Positions 17,221 through 26,422 of a stretch of 64,000 bases of DNA are shown here, piece by piece. The stretch lies in NCBI GenBank assembly GCA_963771735.1, contig CAVYUN010000002.1, positions 248,001 to 312,000 of the forward strand. The letters are read 5' to 3'. The translations under genes and the position numbers were made by a program. Position 1 is the first letter of the stretch. Each line of letters starts with the position of its first letter. Source of the stretch: 66-474 sp963771735. GTDB lineage: Bacteria > Pseudomonadota > Gammaproteobacteria > Xanthomonadales > Rhodanobacteraceae. Under the pieces are notes generated by a model that was not told the origin of the DNA, searched no databases, and was given only the letters and a program-made list of their open reading frames with translations.

Positions 17221-19112
17221 TGCTGCGGTTCCTCCTGCTTTTGTCCGTGCCGCAGTTCCCATTCCAGCCGGAACTTCCTGCGCAGCAGGGCACCGGGATC
17301 GTCCGGCACGGCTTGCAACATCGCGCGTTGCTGCCCGTTGAATCGACCATCCTGCGTGGCCGGGTTCTGCCCTAGGGCGAATGCACGCGCGCCGCCCTGG
17401 TCGCCGGAATGCTTCGAACCTTTCGCCTTTTGCAATTCGCTTGCAAGTCCCTGCTCGGCGCGCTTGGCCTGTTGTTGTTGCCTGGCGGCTTCACCGACCG
17501 AGGCTTCGCCGCCATTCGGTTGCGCGTTGTCGCCCTTGCCATTCTGCTGCCCGGCGCCCTGCTTCTGCGCTCCGCTGCCCACGTTCGATTGCGAGGATTT
17601 TCGATCCGTTGCCGAGGCTTGCCGATCTTGCGAGCCAGCCCGCCCGGACTGCTGGCCGTTGTCGTTCTGCGCGGGCGACCCTTTGCTGGATGAAGACGCA
17701 CGGTTCCCCTTCCGGTTTTCGCCAATGTTTTTGCTGCCTTGCTGGTGCGGCGGAGCATGCCGCTTCAGCCAGTCCTCTACGGCGTTGAGGTTCGCGCGCG
17801 CGTCCGCAAACTGCGGATCGCGCTTCAAGGCCTCCCGGTATGCGGCGATCGCCTTTTGGTAATCGCCCTGCCTGGCCAGTGCGTTGCCGAGGTTGTAGCG
17901 CGAACGCGCATCATCGCTGCCCGCAAACGCCTTGGCCGCCTCGGCGTAATGGCCGGCGCGATAATCCGCCGCGCCGTGCATGGCTTGCGTCGTCGCCAAC
18001 TGTCGTGCCTTCGCCGCATCGCCATGCCGCAGCGCTTGCAGCGCGCGTTGGTCGCGATTGGCCCACAACGAGTCCCACGTCGCCGCGCGCGCAACCGGCA
18101 TGCCGATCGGCAGCAGTGCCATGCCCAGCACCAACAGCCAGCCGCGCCGGAAAGCCAGGGCACCGAGCAACAGCAAGGCCGGCAGCAGCCAGATTCCGCC
18201 ATCGCGCCAAAGCCGGGTACGTTCGCCGTCGCTGGCGCGAGCCGATTCCGCCGCCGGCTTGCCGAGTGCCGCAACGCTGGTGCCAGCGTCGTTCAGCACC
18301 ACGTAACGACCGCCGCCCGCACGGGCGACCGCGCGCAAGGCGTCATCGTCACGACGCGCCATCAACACACCATGGGCATCGCTGGCGAACCCCCCATTGT
18401 GTCGCGGCACTGGCGCACCCTCGGAAGTACCGATACCAAGCACGTTCACTCGGATGCCACGTGCGCGGGCGGCCTTGGCCGCGGCAACTGCGGCGTCATC
18501 CGCCGTATCGGTCACCAGCACGATCTCGCCACCTTTCACATGCGATTGCTCGAGCAGGGCAACGCTCTTTTCGATGCCGGCGGCGGCATCATTTCCCGGT
18601 ACCGGCATCACGTCCGGCTGCAGGGCGCCCAACAGGTTCAGCACGGTGTGCTTGTCGTCGGTCAATGGCGCGACCGTGAATGCCGCGCCGGCGTAGGCGA
18701 CAAGTGCCGTGCGCGAGTCGCCCGCATCGTCCAGCAGGTCACGCACCGCAAAGCGTGCACGGGTCATCCGGTCGGGCTGCAGGTCTTGGGCGAGCATGTC
18801 GTCGGACAGCGACAACGCCACCACGCGCGCGGCGCCGGTGACATAGAGCGGCGCAGGCACCTTTTGCCACGCCGGTCCGGATAGTGCGGCCACGGCCGTC
18901 GCCCATGCAAGTGAGAACAGCGACAATGCGAACCGTCGGCGCACACCGGCATCGTGGACCAGGTGCGGCAGCAGTGCGGAATCGACCAACCTTGCGAATG
19001 TGGCACGGCCTCCACCGCTGCGCGCCAGCGCCCACAATGCGAGCGGCAACGGCGTCAGCGCCAGCCACCACCATGGACGCAGGAAATGCAGATGGATATC
19101 CAGCGCGCTCAT
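17217..19112 (-). CDS. batB: BatB/BatC-like fusion: VWA domain plus TPR repeats, degenerate MIDAS
   Basis: 631 residues from ATG 19112 (overlapping the batA stop). Two N-terminal helices (about 15-30, 60-78) flank a short loop. A von Willebrand A domain follows at about 92-270, then a helix pair near 295-340, two TPR-like units (DYRAGHYAEAAKAF; ALARQGDYQKAIAAYREALKRDP) and a Gln/Asn/Gly/Ser-rich low-complexity tail, ending with the conserved VPDDPGALLRRKF. The BatB and BatC functions are thus in one polypeptide. The MIDAS motif, normally DxSxS, reads S101-L-S-D-D105 here, so the first aspartate is lost and metal binding is doubtful. The partner BatA upstream has an intact motif. Confidence 0.85.
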   Translation of the reverse strand: MSALDIHLHFLRPWWWLALTPLPLALWALARSGGGRATFARLVDSALLPHLVHDAGVRRRFALSLFSLAWATAVAALSGPAWQKVPAPLYVTGAARVVALSLSDDMLAQDLQPDRMTRARFAVRDLLDDAGDSRTALVAYAGAAFTVAPLTDDKHTVLNLLGALQPDVMPVPGNDAAAGIEKSVALLEQSHVKGGEIVLVTDTADDAAVAAAKAARARGIRVNVLGIGTSEGAPVPRHNGGFASDAHGVLMARRDDDALRAVARAGGGRYVVLNDAGTSVAALGKPAAESARASDGERTRLWRDGGIWLLPALLLLGALAFRRGWLLVLGMALLPIGMPVARAATWDSLWANRDQRALQALRHGDAAKARQLATTQAMHGAADYRAGHYAEAAKAFAGSDDARSRYNLGNALARQGDYQKAIAAYREALKRDPQFADARANLNAVEDWLKRHAPPHQQGSKNIGENRKGNRASSSSKGSPAQNDNGQQSGRAGSQDRQASATDRKSSQSNVGSGAQKQGAGQQNGKGDNAQPNGGEASVGEAARQQQQAKRAEQGLASELQKAKGSKHSGDQGGARAFALGQNPATQDGRFNGQQRAMLQAVPDDPGALLRRKFRLEWELRHGQKQEEPQQ

Positions 19113-20089
19113 GCGGGGGTTGCCCTGCGCGGCACGGGGACTCGCCACGGCAGCAGGGTGCAGCCCAGCAAAAGCGCCAGCCCCAGCGGCCATGGATACC
19201 ATTCGTGATCTGGACGCAACAGCGCGTGTCCGGTCGCCAGCGGTTCAAGCGCATCGATGGTGCGATAGGCCGCAGCGAGCTCGTCACCATTGGCCGCACG
19301 GAAGAAGCGTCCGCCGGTCTCATCCGCAACGTGCGTCAGCACCTGCACATCGAGGGCATTGTCCGGCGCGGACAACTGCATGCCGAACACATTGACGGAC
19401 TGCGTTTCGGACCCCACACCGATGGTGTAGATGCGCACGCCCGCCGCCTTCGCGAGCTTCGCCGCATCCAGCGGCGTCACGCTGCCGGCGGTGTTGACGC
19501 CGTCGGTGAGCAGCACCAGCACCCTGGCACGCGCGGGCAGTGCATCAAGATGTTTCACGGCCAGCGTGATCGCATCGCCGATGGCGGTCTCGCGGCCCGC
19601 CAGTCCCACCGCCGCTCCGCTCATTTGCTTGGCAACCGCATCGACGTCGAACGTCAACGGCGTCAGCAGGTAGGCACGGGTACCGAACAGGATCAGGCCC
19701 ACGTCATCGCCCGAGCGCATCCTGATGAAGCGTTGTGCGATGGCCTTGACCGCGGCGAAGCGACTGACCACCGTGTCGCCGAAACGCATGTCCTCGATCG
19801 CCATGCTGCCGGAGCAATCGACCGCCAGCATCAACGCACGACCGCTATGCGTGATCGCTTGTGGCGGCGCCAGTTGTTGTGGGCGCGCGGCAGCGCATAC
19901 CAGCAGCATCCAAGCCAGGCTCGCCAGCAGGATGCGTGGCCGCCGCATACCAGTTCCCTTGGTACCCGATGGAAGCGAAGCCGGCTGCGGCAGGCGCAAC
20001 GCCGCGCCGGGTGCAGCGGGCGGCAGGAATTTCCACACCAGCCATGGCAATGGCAAGAGCAGGAACATCCATGGCCATGCGAAGGTCAT
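19109..20089 (-). CDS. batA: BatA-like VWA-domain membrane protein
   Basis: 326 residues. A short N-terminal helix (MFLLLPLPWLVW), a second at about 52-66, then a VWA domain with an intact MIDAS: D91-C-S-G-S95, the threonine in GRETAIGD and the aspartate in VLLTDGVN. A C-terminal helix (WPLGLALLLGCTLLPW) makes the typical BatA topology with the VWA domain in the periplasm. It is encoded between the DUF4381 protein and the BatB/C fusion with 4-base overlaps on both sides, so the operon is translationally coupled. Predicted partner of BatB/C and of the MoxR ATPase. Confidence 0.9.
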   Translation of the reverse strand: MTFAWPWMFLLLPLPWLVWKFLPPAAPGAALRLPQPASLPSGTKGTGMRRPRILLASLAWMLLVCAAARPQQLAPPQAITHSGRALMLAVDCSGSMAIEDMRFGDTVVSRFAAVKAIAQRFIRMRSGDDVGLILFGTRAYLLTPLTFDVDAVAKQMSGAAVGLAGRETAIGDAITLAVKHLDALPARARVLVLLTDGVNTAGSVTPLDAAKLAKAAGVRIYTIGVGSETQSVNVFGMQLSAPDNALDVQVLTHVADETGGRFFRAANGDELAAAYRTIDALEPLATGHALLRPDHEWYPWPLGLALLLGCTLLPWRVPVPRRATPA

Positions 20090-20592
20090 GCGGAAGCCGC
20101 CCGCCGGAACGACCCCAGACTGCCTGCACGGTTGGCGACACGACCGCACAGGGCATCGGCACACCATGAACGCAGTGCGGCAACCACGGCCGATGCATCC
20201 ACTTCCGGCCGTGGCCGGAAACGGGCAACGTCCAGACGATCAAGGGTCTCCATCGTCGCGGCATCGCGCGCGTAACATCGCACGAAGGCACGCCATGCCT
20301 CGCCCGCCTGCGCGCCGACTTCAGGCGCGGTGCGGAGCGCGACGCGGCGCATCAGGCGCGACGCGCCGTCGATCAGGCGCGCATCGTCTGCGTCACGGAC
20401 ATGTGCGGCTTGGAGCGCATCGATCTCGCGCAAGGCCGCCCGCAAGGGGCCGCGTCGCCGGAGTCGCCGGATCCACAAGGTGATGCCAACCGTGAGCAGC
20501 AACAATGCTCCGGCGAGCAACCACCAGCCCGGAGCCGGTGGCCACCACGATGCGTGCGGCAGATGGATGTCCCGCAGGACCGGCCCATTCAT
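20086..20592 (-). CDS. DUF4381 membrane protein of the moxR/bat operon
   Basis: 168 residues from the ATG at 20592, overlapping the DUF58 stop. LPHASWWPPAPGWWLLAG is the family's start, with Pro/Trp just before a single helix (about 26-44, GWWLLAGALLLLTVGITLWI), followed by a basic cytoplasmic region of about 120 residues with an RLMRRVALR segment typical of DUF4381. It always accompanies moxR, DUF58 and batA/B genes; the molecular function is unknown. A bridging role between the membrane VWA proteins and the cytoplasmic ATPase is conceivable. Confidence 0.85.
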   Translation of the reverse strand: MNGPVLRDIHLPHASWWPPAPGWWLLAGALLLLTVGITLWIRRLRRRGPLRAALREIDALQAAHVRDADDARLIDGASRLMRRVALRTAPEVGAQAGEAWRAFVRCYARDAATMETLDRLDVARFRPRPEVDASAVVAALRSWCADALCGRVANRAGSLGSFRRAASA

Positions 20593-21548
20593 GCACCGCG
20601 CCTCCCGGCCCGGTTGCGCCACAGTGCCGGCAACGCGACATCAGGCTCATCGGTGGTCGCGAATTTCATCCAGGGCACCGATGTTTCATCACAGATTTTG
20701 GCCAGCCGTCGCCAGCCCTGGGCGAGACTGTCGCGCAAGGCTGCGCGCGCGGCAGGGCTGGATGCGTCGACACGCCGTTTCCCTGCACCGGTCTCGAACA
20801 GATAGGAACCAGCAGGCGCGAGCGCATCCTCAAGAGCATCAACCAGGATGACCACACGCACATCGACGTGCCGCGAGAGGCGCACGAAAGCCTGCGCAGC
20901 AGCGGCGTCCACGCACCAGCCGTCGGACAGCAAACACACCTGGCTGCCGGGCGCTGCCGTTCTGCGCGTCCTGGTGATAACCGCCGACAAGGCTTCGCCG
21001 GGAGCTTCGCCATCGGACCGCCGCCAATCGTCCCAGCGCGCCAGGGCACCAAGTACCGCCAATGCCCCCCGGCTGCCTGCCTGTGGATCGACCGCCGCGC
21101 GCACATGGCCGAATGCCATGGCCCCCACCCTGTCGCCGCCACGCACGCAGGTCCAGGCCAGCCACGCCGCGGCACGCGCCGCGGCGACCGATTTGTAACG
21201 AGCGCGGGTACCAAAGCGCATCGTTGCGTGGGTATCGCACAGCAACAGCAGGCTGTGCTCACGTTCGACCTCGAAAAGTTTGGTGTGCCACTTGCCGCTG
21301 CGCGCGGTGCGCCGCCAGTCGATGTTGCGCGCATCGTCACCCGCCTGATAGATGCGCGACTCCGCGTAGTCCATGCCGCGCCCACGCATCTTCGAAGCAT
21401 GTCCGCCCGCAAGCGGCGTCCGCTTGCGCAGCGCGGGCATGCCGGGCTTTCCGGCGCGCACGCGCAGTGCGATCAATTCGGCAAGATCGACTTGGGTGGC
21501 GCTGTCCGTTGCCGACGCCTGAATGCCTTTGACTGCAACATTCATCAT
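20589..21548 (-). CDS. DUF58 domain protein of the moxR operon
   Basis: 319 residues. The DUF58 signature is present: GMDYAESRIYQAGDDARNIDWRRTARSGKWHTKLF at about 59-93, then LLLLCDTHATMRFG, a VWA-like strand with a partly degenerate DxSxS (DTHAT), and CLLSDGW later. Soluble, with no membrane helix, as is usual for the shorter DUF58 proteins. It starts at tandem ATG codons (21548/21545) with only a weak ribosome-binding site. 228 bases separate it from moxR; I see no gene, terminator or promoter I can defend in that spacer. Confidence 0.9.
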   Translation of the reverse strand: MMNVAVKGIQASATDSATQVDLAELIALRVRAGKPGMPALRKRTPLAGGHASKMRGRGMDYAESRIYQAGDDARNIDWRRTARSGKWHTKLFEVEREHSLLLLCDTHATMRFGTRARYKSVAAARAAAWLAWTCVRGGDRVGAMAFGHVRAAVDPQAGSRGALAVLGALARWDDWRRSDGEAPGEALSAVITRTRRTAAPGSQVCLLSDGWCVDAAAAQAFVRLSRHVDVRVVILVDALEDALAPAGSYLFETGAGKRRVDASSPAARAALRDSLAQGWRRLAKICDETSVPWMKFATTDEPDVALPALWRNRAGRRGA

Positions 21549-21776
21549 GATCGCACGCAGGGATTCGAATCCATTTCAAGTGTTGCCATGGTCGCGAAAG
21601 CGGCAATGGCGGCGGATTTATTTGCCCGTCGATGGCGCCCGCCGTGCAAACCATCTTCTGCTTTCGCGTTTGCATTTCCGCGAGCGGAGCCGGATCACGG
21701 CCTGGGCGTATCCACCGTGACCCAGGGATCGGGGCGCATGCGCGAGCCTTGATGCAAGACCGCGCGCTCCCAGTCA

Positions 21777-22817
21777 TCAGGGCAGCGGCACGCGTTCCAG
21801 CAACTGCCGCACCACATCATCCACACGCAGACCCTCGGCTTCCGCCTCGTAACCCAGCAGGACGCGATGCCGAAACACGTCCGGCGCCAGTGACTGGATG
21901 TCTTCGGGCAACACGTAATCCCGTCCGGCGAGCCATGCCGCGGCGCGTGCACAACGTTCCAACGCGATGCTGGCGCGCGGGCTTGCGCCCCACGCGATCT
22001 TTTCGCGTAGCCCGGGGGCCCACGGTCGCGGATCACGTGTCGCCAGCACGAGTTGCACGATGTAATCACCGAGCCCATCGGCCATGTGCAGATCCAGGAC
22101 CTGCTTGCGCGCGGCAAACAGATCGTGCTGTGCCAGCAAAGGTTGCGGTGGCGAATGGGGGCCGAGTTCGTCCCTCGCACGCGCATGTGCCAGCCGCATG
22201 ATCTCGCGTTCGGAATCGGCCTTCGGATAGCCAACCGGAACGTGCAGGAGAAACCTGTCGAGCTGCGCTTCCGGCAGCGGGAAGGTGCCCTCCTGTTCTA
22301 TGGGATTCTGCGTCGCCATCACCAGGAACAATTTCGGCAACGGCCACGAGCGACGACCGATCGTGACCTGCCGTTCGGCCATGGCTTCCAGCAGCGCGGA
22401 TTGCACCTTGGCCGGCGCGCGGTTGATTTCGTCGGCCAGCACCACGTTGTGGAACAAGGGTCCGGGTTCGAATTCGAATTCACCCGTCGCCGGCCGCAGC
22501 ACGTCGGTGCCGGTGAGATCGGCCGGCAACAGGTCGGGCGTGAATTGCACGCGATGGAAGTCGGCTTCGATGCGCGTGGCCAGAGCCTTGATCGCCGTGG
22601 TCTTGGCCAGTCCCGGCGCGCCCTCGACCAGCAAGTGCCCATCGGCCAGAAGCGCGATCAGAAGCCGATCGACCAGCGTCGGCTGGCCGATGACTTCGGC
22701 TTGCAAGGCATCCCGCAGCTCTGCGAATCGGGCGTGCAAGCTGCTGATGTCGGCAGGCCGAGACGATTCAATGGGCGCCTCGAAAGCCGATTGTTCGTTG
22801 GCTGATCCGGATTGCAT
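21777..22817 (-). CDS. moxR: MoxR family AAA+ ATPase
   Basis: 346 residues. Walker A EGAPGLAKTT, Walker B VVLADEINRAP, the sensor region VMATQNPIEQEGTFPLPEAQLDRF and the C-terminal AAA lid with WGASPRASIAL are those of the MoxR proper subfamily. It is a cytoplasmic chaperone-like ATPase that acts with the VWA-domain proteins encoded downstream, thought to insert metals or assemble envelope complexes. The ATG at 22817 was chosen over one 21 bases upstream because the N-terminus of the family is variable. First gene of the six-gene bat operon; a pilQ terminator lies upstream. Confidence 0.95.
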   Translation of the reverse strand: MQSGSANEQSAFEAPIESSRPADISSLHARFAELRDALQAEVIGQPTLVDRLLIALLADGHLLVEGAPGLAKTTAIKALATRIEADFHRVQFTPDLLPADLTGTDVLRPATGEFEFEPGPLFHNVVLADEINRAPAKVQSALLEAMAERQVTIGRRSWPLPKLFLVMATQNPIEQEGTFPLPEAQLDRFLLHVPVGYPKADSEREIMRLAHARARDELGPHSPPQPLLAQHDLFAARKQVLDLHMADGLGDYIVQLVLATRDPRPWAPGLREKIAWGASPRASIALERCARAAAWLAGRDYVLPEDIQSLAPDVFRHRVLLGYEAEAEGLRVDDVVRQLLERVPLP

Positions 22818-22885
22818 GCGCCAAGTAGACCACAGCACGGCGCAAAAGTTTTGTCAGGATCGGATGCAGTACAACCCGTCAAAAG

Positions 22886-22914
22886 CAAACGGCGCGAAAG
22901 AACCGCGCCGTTTG
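22886..22914 (-). terminator. Rho-independent terminator of the pilMNOPQ operon
   Basis: An 11-bp perfect inverted repeat, CAAACGGCGCG at 22886-22896 and CGCGCCGTTTG at 22904-22914, with a seven-base loop. On the minus strand it follows the pilQ stop (22937) by 23 bases and is followed by CTTTTGACG, a short T run. It separates the pilus operon from moxR. Confidence 0.85.
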
Positions 22915-22936
22915 CGTGTTGCCCGTGACCGGTATG

Positions 22937-25210
22937 TCATTCGACGGTCGTATCCTGTCCCAGGATGTGCGGGGTGATGAATACCAGCAACTCGGCCTTG
23001 TTGTTGATGTTCTTCTTGTCACGGAACAAGGCGCCGAGAATCGGGATATCGCCAAGGAACGGCACCTTGGTGACGTCATGCTCATTGGTGAACTCGTACA
23101 CGCCGCCGAGTACTACGGTCTGCCCGTTGTTGACCAGCACCGAGCTGTCGATCTCGCGGTGATCGATCTGCGGCACGAAACCGCCACCCGGGTTCGGTAC
23201 CAGCGAGTTGAGCGCGTCCTTGATGACCTTGAGCTTCATGAACACGCGGTTGTCGGAAGTGATGGTCGGGGTGACGTCGAGCTCGAGCACGATGTTCTTG
23301 AACTGCACGGTCGCAGTACCTGCACCACCGCCTGCACCAGAGTTCTGGAAGGTCAGGTAGCCGATCTGCTGGCCTTGCTGGATCGTGGCTTCCTGGTTGT
23401 TGGCAGTCACCACCTTCGGCTGCGAGATGGTCTCGCTGCGACCTTCCTGCTGCGCCGCCGACAATTCCAGGTTCAGCATGTAATCGCTCCCCAGAATGCC
23501 GAATGCAACGCTGCTGCTACCAGTCGTCGTCGAGGGCAGGTTGACATTCAGGCCCGCCGGTATGCTGACGCCAGTCGTGCTCGTGGTGGTGCTCCCCGTG
23601 CCACTGGCATTGGTGATGCTGCTGGTGGTCGGTCCGGTGAACAGGGTCTGCCCGCTCGGGTTGACGTGGAACATGCCGACGCCGAGCTTGGCACCCAGCT
23701 CGCGCGTGAAGTTGTCGGTCGCGACGACCAGCCGCGATTCGATCAGCACCTGCTTGACCGGGCGATCGAGCACCGAGACCAGTTGGCGGATTTCCTGCAC
23801 CTTCTCGGGCGTGTCGTTGACCAGCAACGTATTGGTGCGCTCGTCGTAGGAGACGCTCCCGCGTGGCGACAGGAACCCGCGTTCGGTATTACTCCCACCA
23901 CCACCACCACCCACATTGCTGGCTTTCGCGCCCTGGGTCAGGAGATCGGCGATCTGCTTGGCATTGCCGTAGTTGATCGGGATGTAATCGGTGACCAGTT
24001 GCGCGCTGTTGAGCTCCTTCTGGCGCGCCGAGGCGACATTTTCCTCGTATTTCGCGATTTCGGTTTGCGGAGCAACCCAGATCACGTTGCCGTTCTGGCG
24101 CTTGGCCAGACCCTTGGCACGCAGGATCACGTCGAGTGCCTGGTCCCACGGCACGTTGACCAGCCTCAGGGTGACGTTGCCTTGCACGCTGTCCGACGCC
24201 ACGATGTTGAGGTTCGACACATCGGCCAGCAGCTGCAACACGGAACGAACCGGGATGTCCTGGAAGTTGAAGGTGACGCGGCTGCCCTTGTAGACGATCG
24301 GCTTGGGAGCGCCCAATAGATTGTTCGACTTGGACTCGGGCTGGGAAAACTCGACGACGTACTGGTTGCCGGTCTGATAGGCCGCCGTTTGCACTACGCC
24401 ACGGGTACCCACTTCGATTTTCGCGCCACCTGGCACAGCATGGGTATTGATGCTGCGTACCGGGGTCGCATAACTGGTCACATCCAGTCGACGCGCCTGC
24501 GAGGCCGCCAGATTGGCCCCGGCAACGTCGATGGTGGTGGTGTCGCCGGTCGTATGCATGCTGGTCGCCGCTCCCGACTGGCTGAAATCGATCACCAATT
24601 TGCCTGCCCCGTGTTCGGCGCGTTGGAAATCGACTCCCGTGATGACATTGCTGCCAGCCATAGCGACCGATTTGTCCGGATTGGCGGTGACCTGTGCAAG
24701 CGCACGCTGGCTCGGCGGTGGCGGCGGTACCGGTGCGAGCGCAGGACCTTGCTGCGGGTCTGCCGCTGCAGCCGTCTGCATGCCATCGCCGATGGTCACC
24801 AGCAACTCGTTGCCCTGCACACTGGTGACGTAGGGGGACGGTTGGGAAAGGTCGACGACAACACGTGTGCGGCCGTTGGCCTCCACCGCGCTGACCGCCT
24901 GGGCGGTGCCCTGCCCGATGCTGTACGAACGCTGCGCCAGTCCATTGCTGGTATCGGCGAAATCCATCGCAATGCGCGGGGGTGTGTTGGTACTGAACGC
25001 CTGGGGCGTGGCGGCCGGCCCGGAGAACGTGAGGGTCAATTGCACCTTGCCGCCGGGCAACGAGGCCGCACTGACGTTCTGCAGCGTGTTCGCCGCCAAG
25101 GCCGGCCCTGCGACCAGCAGCAGCAACACCAGCAACGCCATCCATCCGCGTCCGGGTCGGGCAGGGTCGCCGTGGATGCGACCGGTGTATTGAGCAGGTT
25201 TGATCATCAT
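22937..25210 (-). CDS. pilQ: type IV pilus secretin PilQ
   Basis: 757 residues from tandem ATGs at 25210/25207 with GGGGG nine bases upstream. A signal peptide (LLVLLLLVAGPALA), two AMIN domains (about 45-270, peptidoglycan binding), an STN/secretin N0 domain starting at VTFNFQDIPVRSVLQLLAD, an N1 domain with DYIPINYGNAKQIADLL, a Gly/Ser-rich loop (GGGGGGSN), then the secretin core ending in VPFLGDIPILGALFR and ELLVFITPHIL. It forms the outer-membrane channel through which the pilus is extruded. Within the secretin domain a Thr/Ser/Gly-rich insertion (about residues 505-545) marks a variable gate loop. Last gene of the operon. Confidence 0.97.
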   Translation of the reverse strand: MMIKPAQYTGRIHGDPARPGRGWMALLVLLLLVAGPALAANTLQNVSAASLPGGKVQLTLTFSGPAATPQAFSTNTPPRIAMDFADTSNGLAQRSYSIGQGTAQAVSAVEANGRTRVVVDLSQPSPYVTSVQGNELLVTIGDGMQTAAAADPQQGPALAPVPPPPPSQRALAQVTANPDKSVAMAGSNVITGVDFQRAEHGAGKLVIDFSQSGAATSMHTTGDTTTIDVAGANLAASQARRLDVTSYATPVRSINTHAVPGGAKIEVGTRGVVQTAAYQTGNQYVVEFSQPESKSNNLLGAPKPIVYKGSRVTFNFQDIPVRSVLQLLADVSNLNIVASDSVQGNVTLRLVNVPWDQALDVILRAKGLAKRQNGNVIWVAPQTEIAKYEENVASARQKELNSAQLVTDYIPINYGNAKQIADLLTQGAKASNVGGGGGGSNTERGFLSPRGSVSYDERTNTLLVNDTPEKVQEIRQLVSVLDRPVKQVLIESRLVVATDNFTRELGAKLGVGMFHVNPSGQTLFTGPTTSSITNASGTGSTTTSTTGVSIPAGLNVNLPSTTTGSSSVAFGILGSDYMLNLELSAAQQEGRSETISQPKVVTANNQEATIQQGQQIGYLTFQNSGAGGGAGTATVQFKNIVLELDVTPTITSDNRVFMKLKVIKDALNSLVPNPGGGFVPQIDHREIDSSVLVNNGQTVVLGGVYEFTNEHDVTKVPFLGDIPILGALFRDKKNINNKAELLVFITPHILGQDTTVE

Positions 25211-25232
25211 GAACGTAACCCCCGATGAATCG

Positions 25233-25757
25233 TCATTTGTCGCCCAGAGCGACGCTCGCGTCGCGTTCCATCCAGCCGCCCGAACCATTCGGCACCAACT
25301 CAACCATGTCGATCTCGCTGTTGGTCACCTGAGTCACGTGACCGTAGTTCTGGCCCATGTAATCACCGACGCGAATCTGATGGATCACCCCTTGCGGATC
25401 CTTGACCAGTGCTTCGATGTTGCCCTTGGCTCCGATCGTGCCGACCATCTTGAGGCTGTCGAGCGGGAATGCTTCGAGTGGCTCACGCGGACGGTTCTGA
25501 TCGGGATGCGGCCCGGCCAAGTCGTTCGAATTCGGCTGCGGCGGCGCCGGCTCGAACGGATCGCGCTTGTCCTGGTCCTGATAAATGTAGGTTTCGAAGG
25601 TCTTGACGACCGGCAGCGCCGGCAGTGGCGCGCCCTTGCGAGCCTTGACCTGTGCGACCCATTCGTGCAGGTCGCCGTGGCCGCCGCAAGCGGCAAGTCC
25701 GGAGATCATCGCAAGGATGACCAGCGCTAAACCGACTCGGGTAAGGGTGGGTCGCAT
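25233..25757 (-). CDS. pilP: type IV pilus lipoprotein PilP
   Basis: 174 residues starting at ATG 25757, with GGGAAG just upstream inside the end of pilO. Lipoprotein signal with lipobox LAAC (Cys near residue 24), a linker containing the family motif YxYxxxxxRDPFEP (YIYQDQDKRDPFEP), then a C-terminal beta-sandwich domain (LKMVGTIGAKGNIEALVKDP...VRVGDYMGQNYGHV). PilP links the PilN/PilO inner-membrane platform to the secretin PilQ. Starts two bases after the pilO stop. Confidence 0.96.
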   Translation of the reverse strand: MRPTLTRVGLALVILAMISGLAACGGHGDLHEWVAQVKARKGAPLPALPVVKTFETYIYQDQDKRDPFEPAPPQPNSNDLAGPHPDQNRPREPLEAFPLDSLKMVGTIGAKGNIEALVKDPQGVIHQIRVGDYMGQNYGHVTQVTNSEIDMVELVPNGSGGWMERDASVALGDK

Positions 25758-25759
25758 GA

Positions 25760-26422
25760 TCACTTCCCTCCCTTCTTGGCCGGAACCTTGCCTTTCTTCC
25801 CGTTCGCTTCCTCGTCACCGAGATAGCGATAGGTCTGGACCGTACCTTCCAGCATCAACTCGCCGCCTGGCGGGGGTGCATCCTTGCCAGCCGATTTGGC
25901 CGCGCTCAGCGAAACATCATGCATGGTCAGGATCACCACGCGTGGCAGCGACGCGACCCCGCTGATGAAGGTACCGAACTGATGATAGGTGCCTTGCATC
26001 TTGAGCGCGATCGGCTGGATCGCGTAAAACTCTTCCGGAACCTCGGGCTTCGGCTGGAACAGTTCCGTTTCGATACCGGCAGCCTGGGCGGTCTGGGAGA
26101 TATTGACCAATAGCGCCGGCATTTCGGTCTTGCTGGGCAGCTCGCGCAGCATCTGGCTCAGCATTTCGTTCATCTGCGCAAGCTGGGCCTTCAGGGCATC
26201 AAGGTTGACCACCTTGGCCTGCTTGTCCTGGAACTCCTGCTTCAGCTTCACTTCCTGCTGCTGCGCCGACGCAAGCGTGTCCTGTTGGTTGCTGATGTAG
26301 AAGTACCAACCTACGAACACGATCACGATGATCACGATGGCGATGAAGAAGCCCTTGACCGAATTGGGCCAGCCGCCGATGTTGTTGCGATCGAGATTGC
26401 GCAGGTCATCGAAGAATTTCAT
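25760..26422 (-). CDS. pilO: type IV pilus alignment protein PilO
   Basis: 220 residues. N-terminal cytoplasmic stretch, one helix (about 25-44, GFFIAIVIIVIVFVGWYFYI), a periplasmic coiled coil (about 50-95) with many Gln/Glu/Lys, and a ferredoxin-like C-terminal domain containing FQPKPEVPEEFYAIQPIAL. It heterodimerises with PilN and binds PilP. The start overlaps the pilN stop by four bases. Length and topology are standard. Confidence 0.96.
   Translation of the reverse strand: MKFFDDLRNLDRNNIGGWPNSVKGFFIAIVIIVIVFVGWYFYISNQQDTLASAQQQEVKLKQEFQDKQAKVVNLDALKAQLAQMNEMLSQMLRELPSKTEMPALLVNISQTAQAAGIETELFQPKPEVPEEFYAIQPIALKMQGTYHQFGTFISGVASLPRVVILTMHDVSLSAAKSAGKDAPPPGGELMLEGTVQTYRYLGDEEANGKKGKVPAKKGGK

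Noticed and set aside
16144..17862. 572-codon plus-strand frame opposite batD and batB
   Set aside because: Antisense shadow; the second half is Cys/Pro/Ser-rich because it mirrors a Gln/Gly/Ser-rich tail of the real gene.
21560..21580. GGATTCGAATCC, which looks like the T-arm of a tRNA
   Set aside because: The flanks do not form the five-base T-stem, and no acceptor stem, D-arm or anticodon arm can be built nearby.
21549..21776. Possible extra C-terminus of MoxR or small gene in the moxR-DUF58 spacer
   Set aside because: MoxR ends at a normal place; the frame that continues is a shadow frame, and no start with ribosome-binding site is seen.
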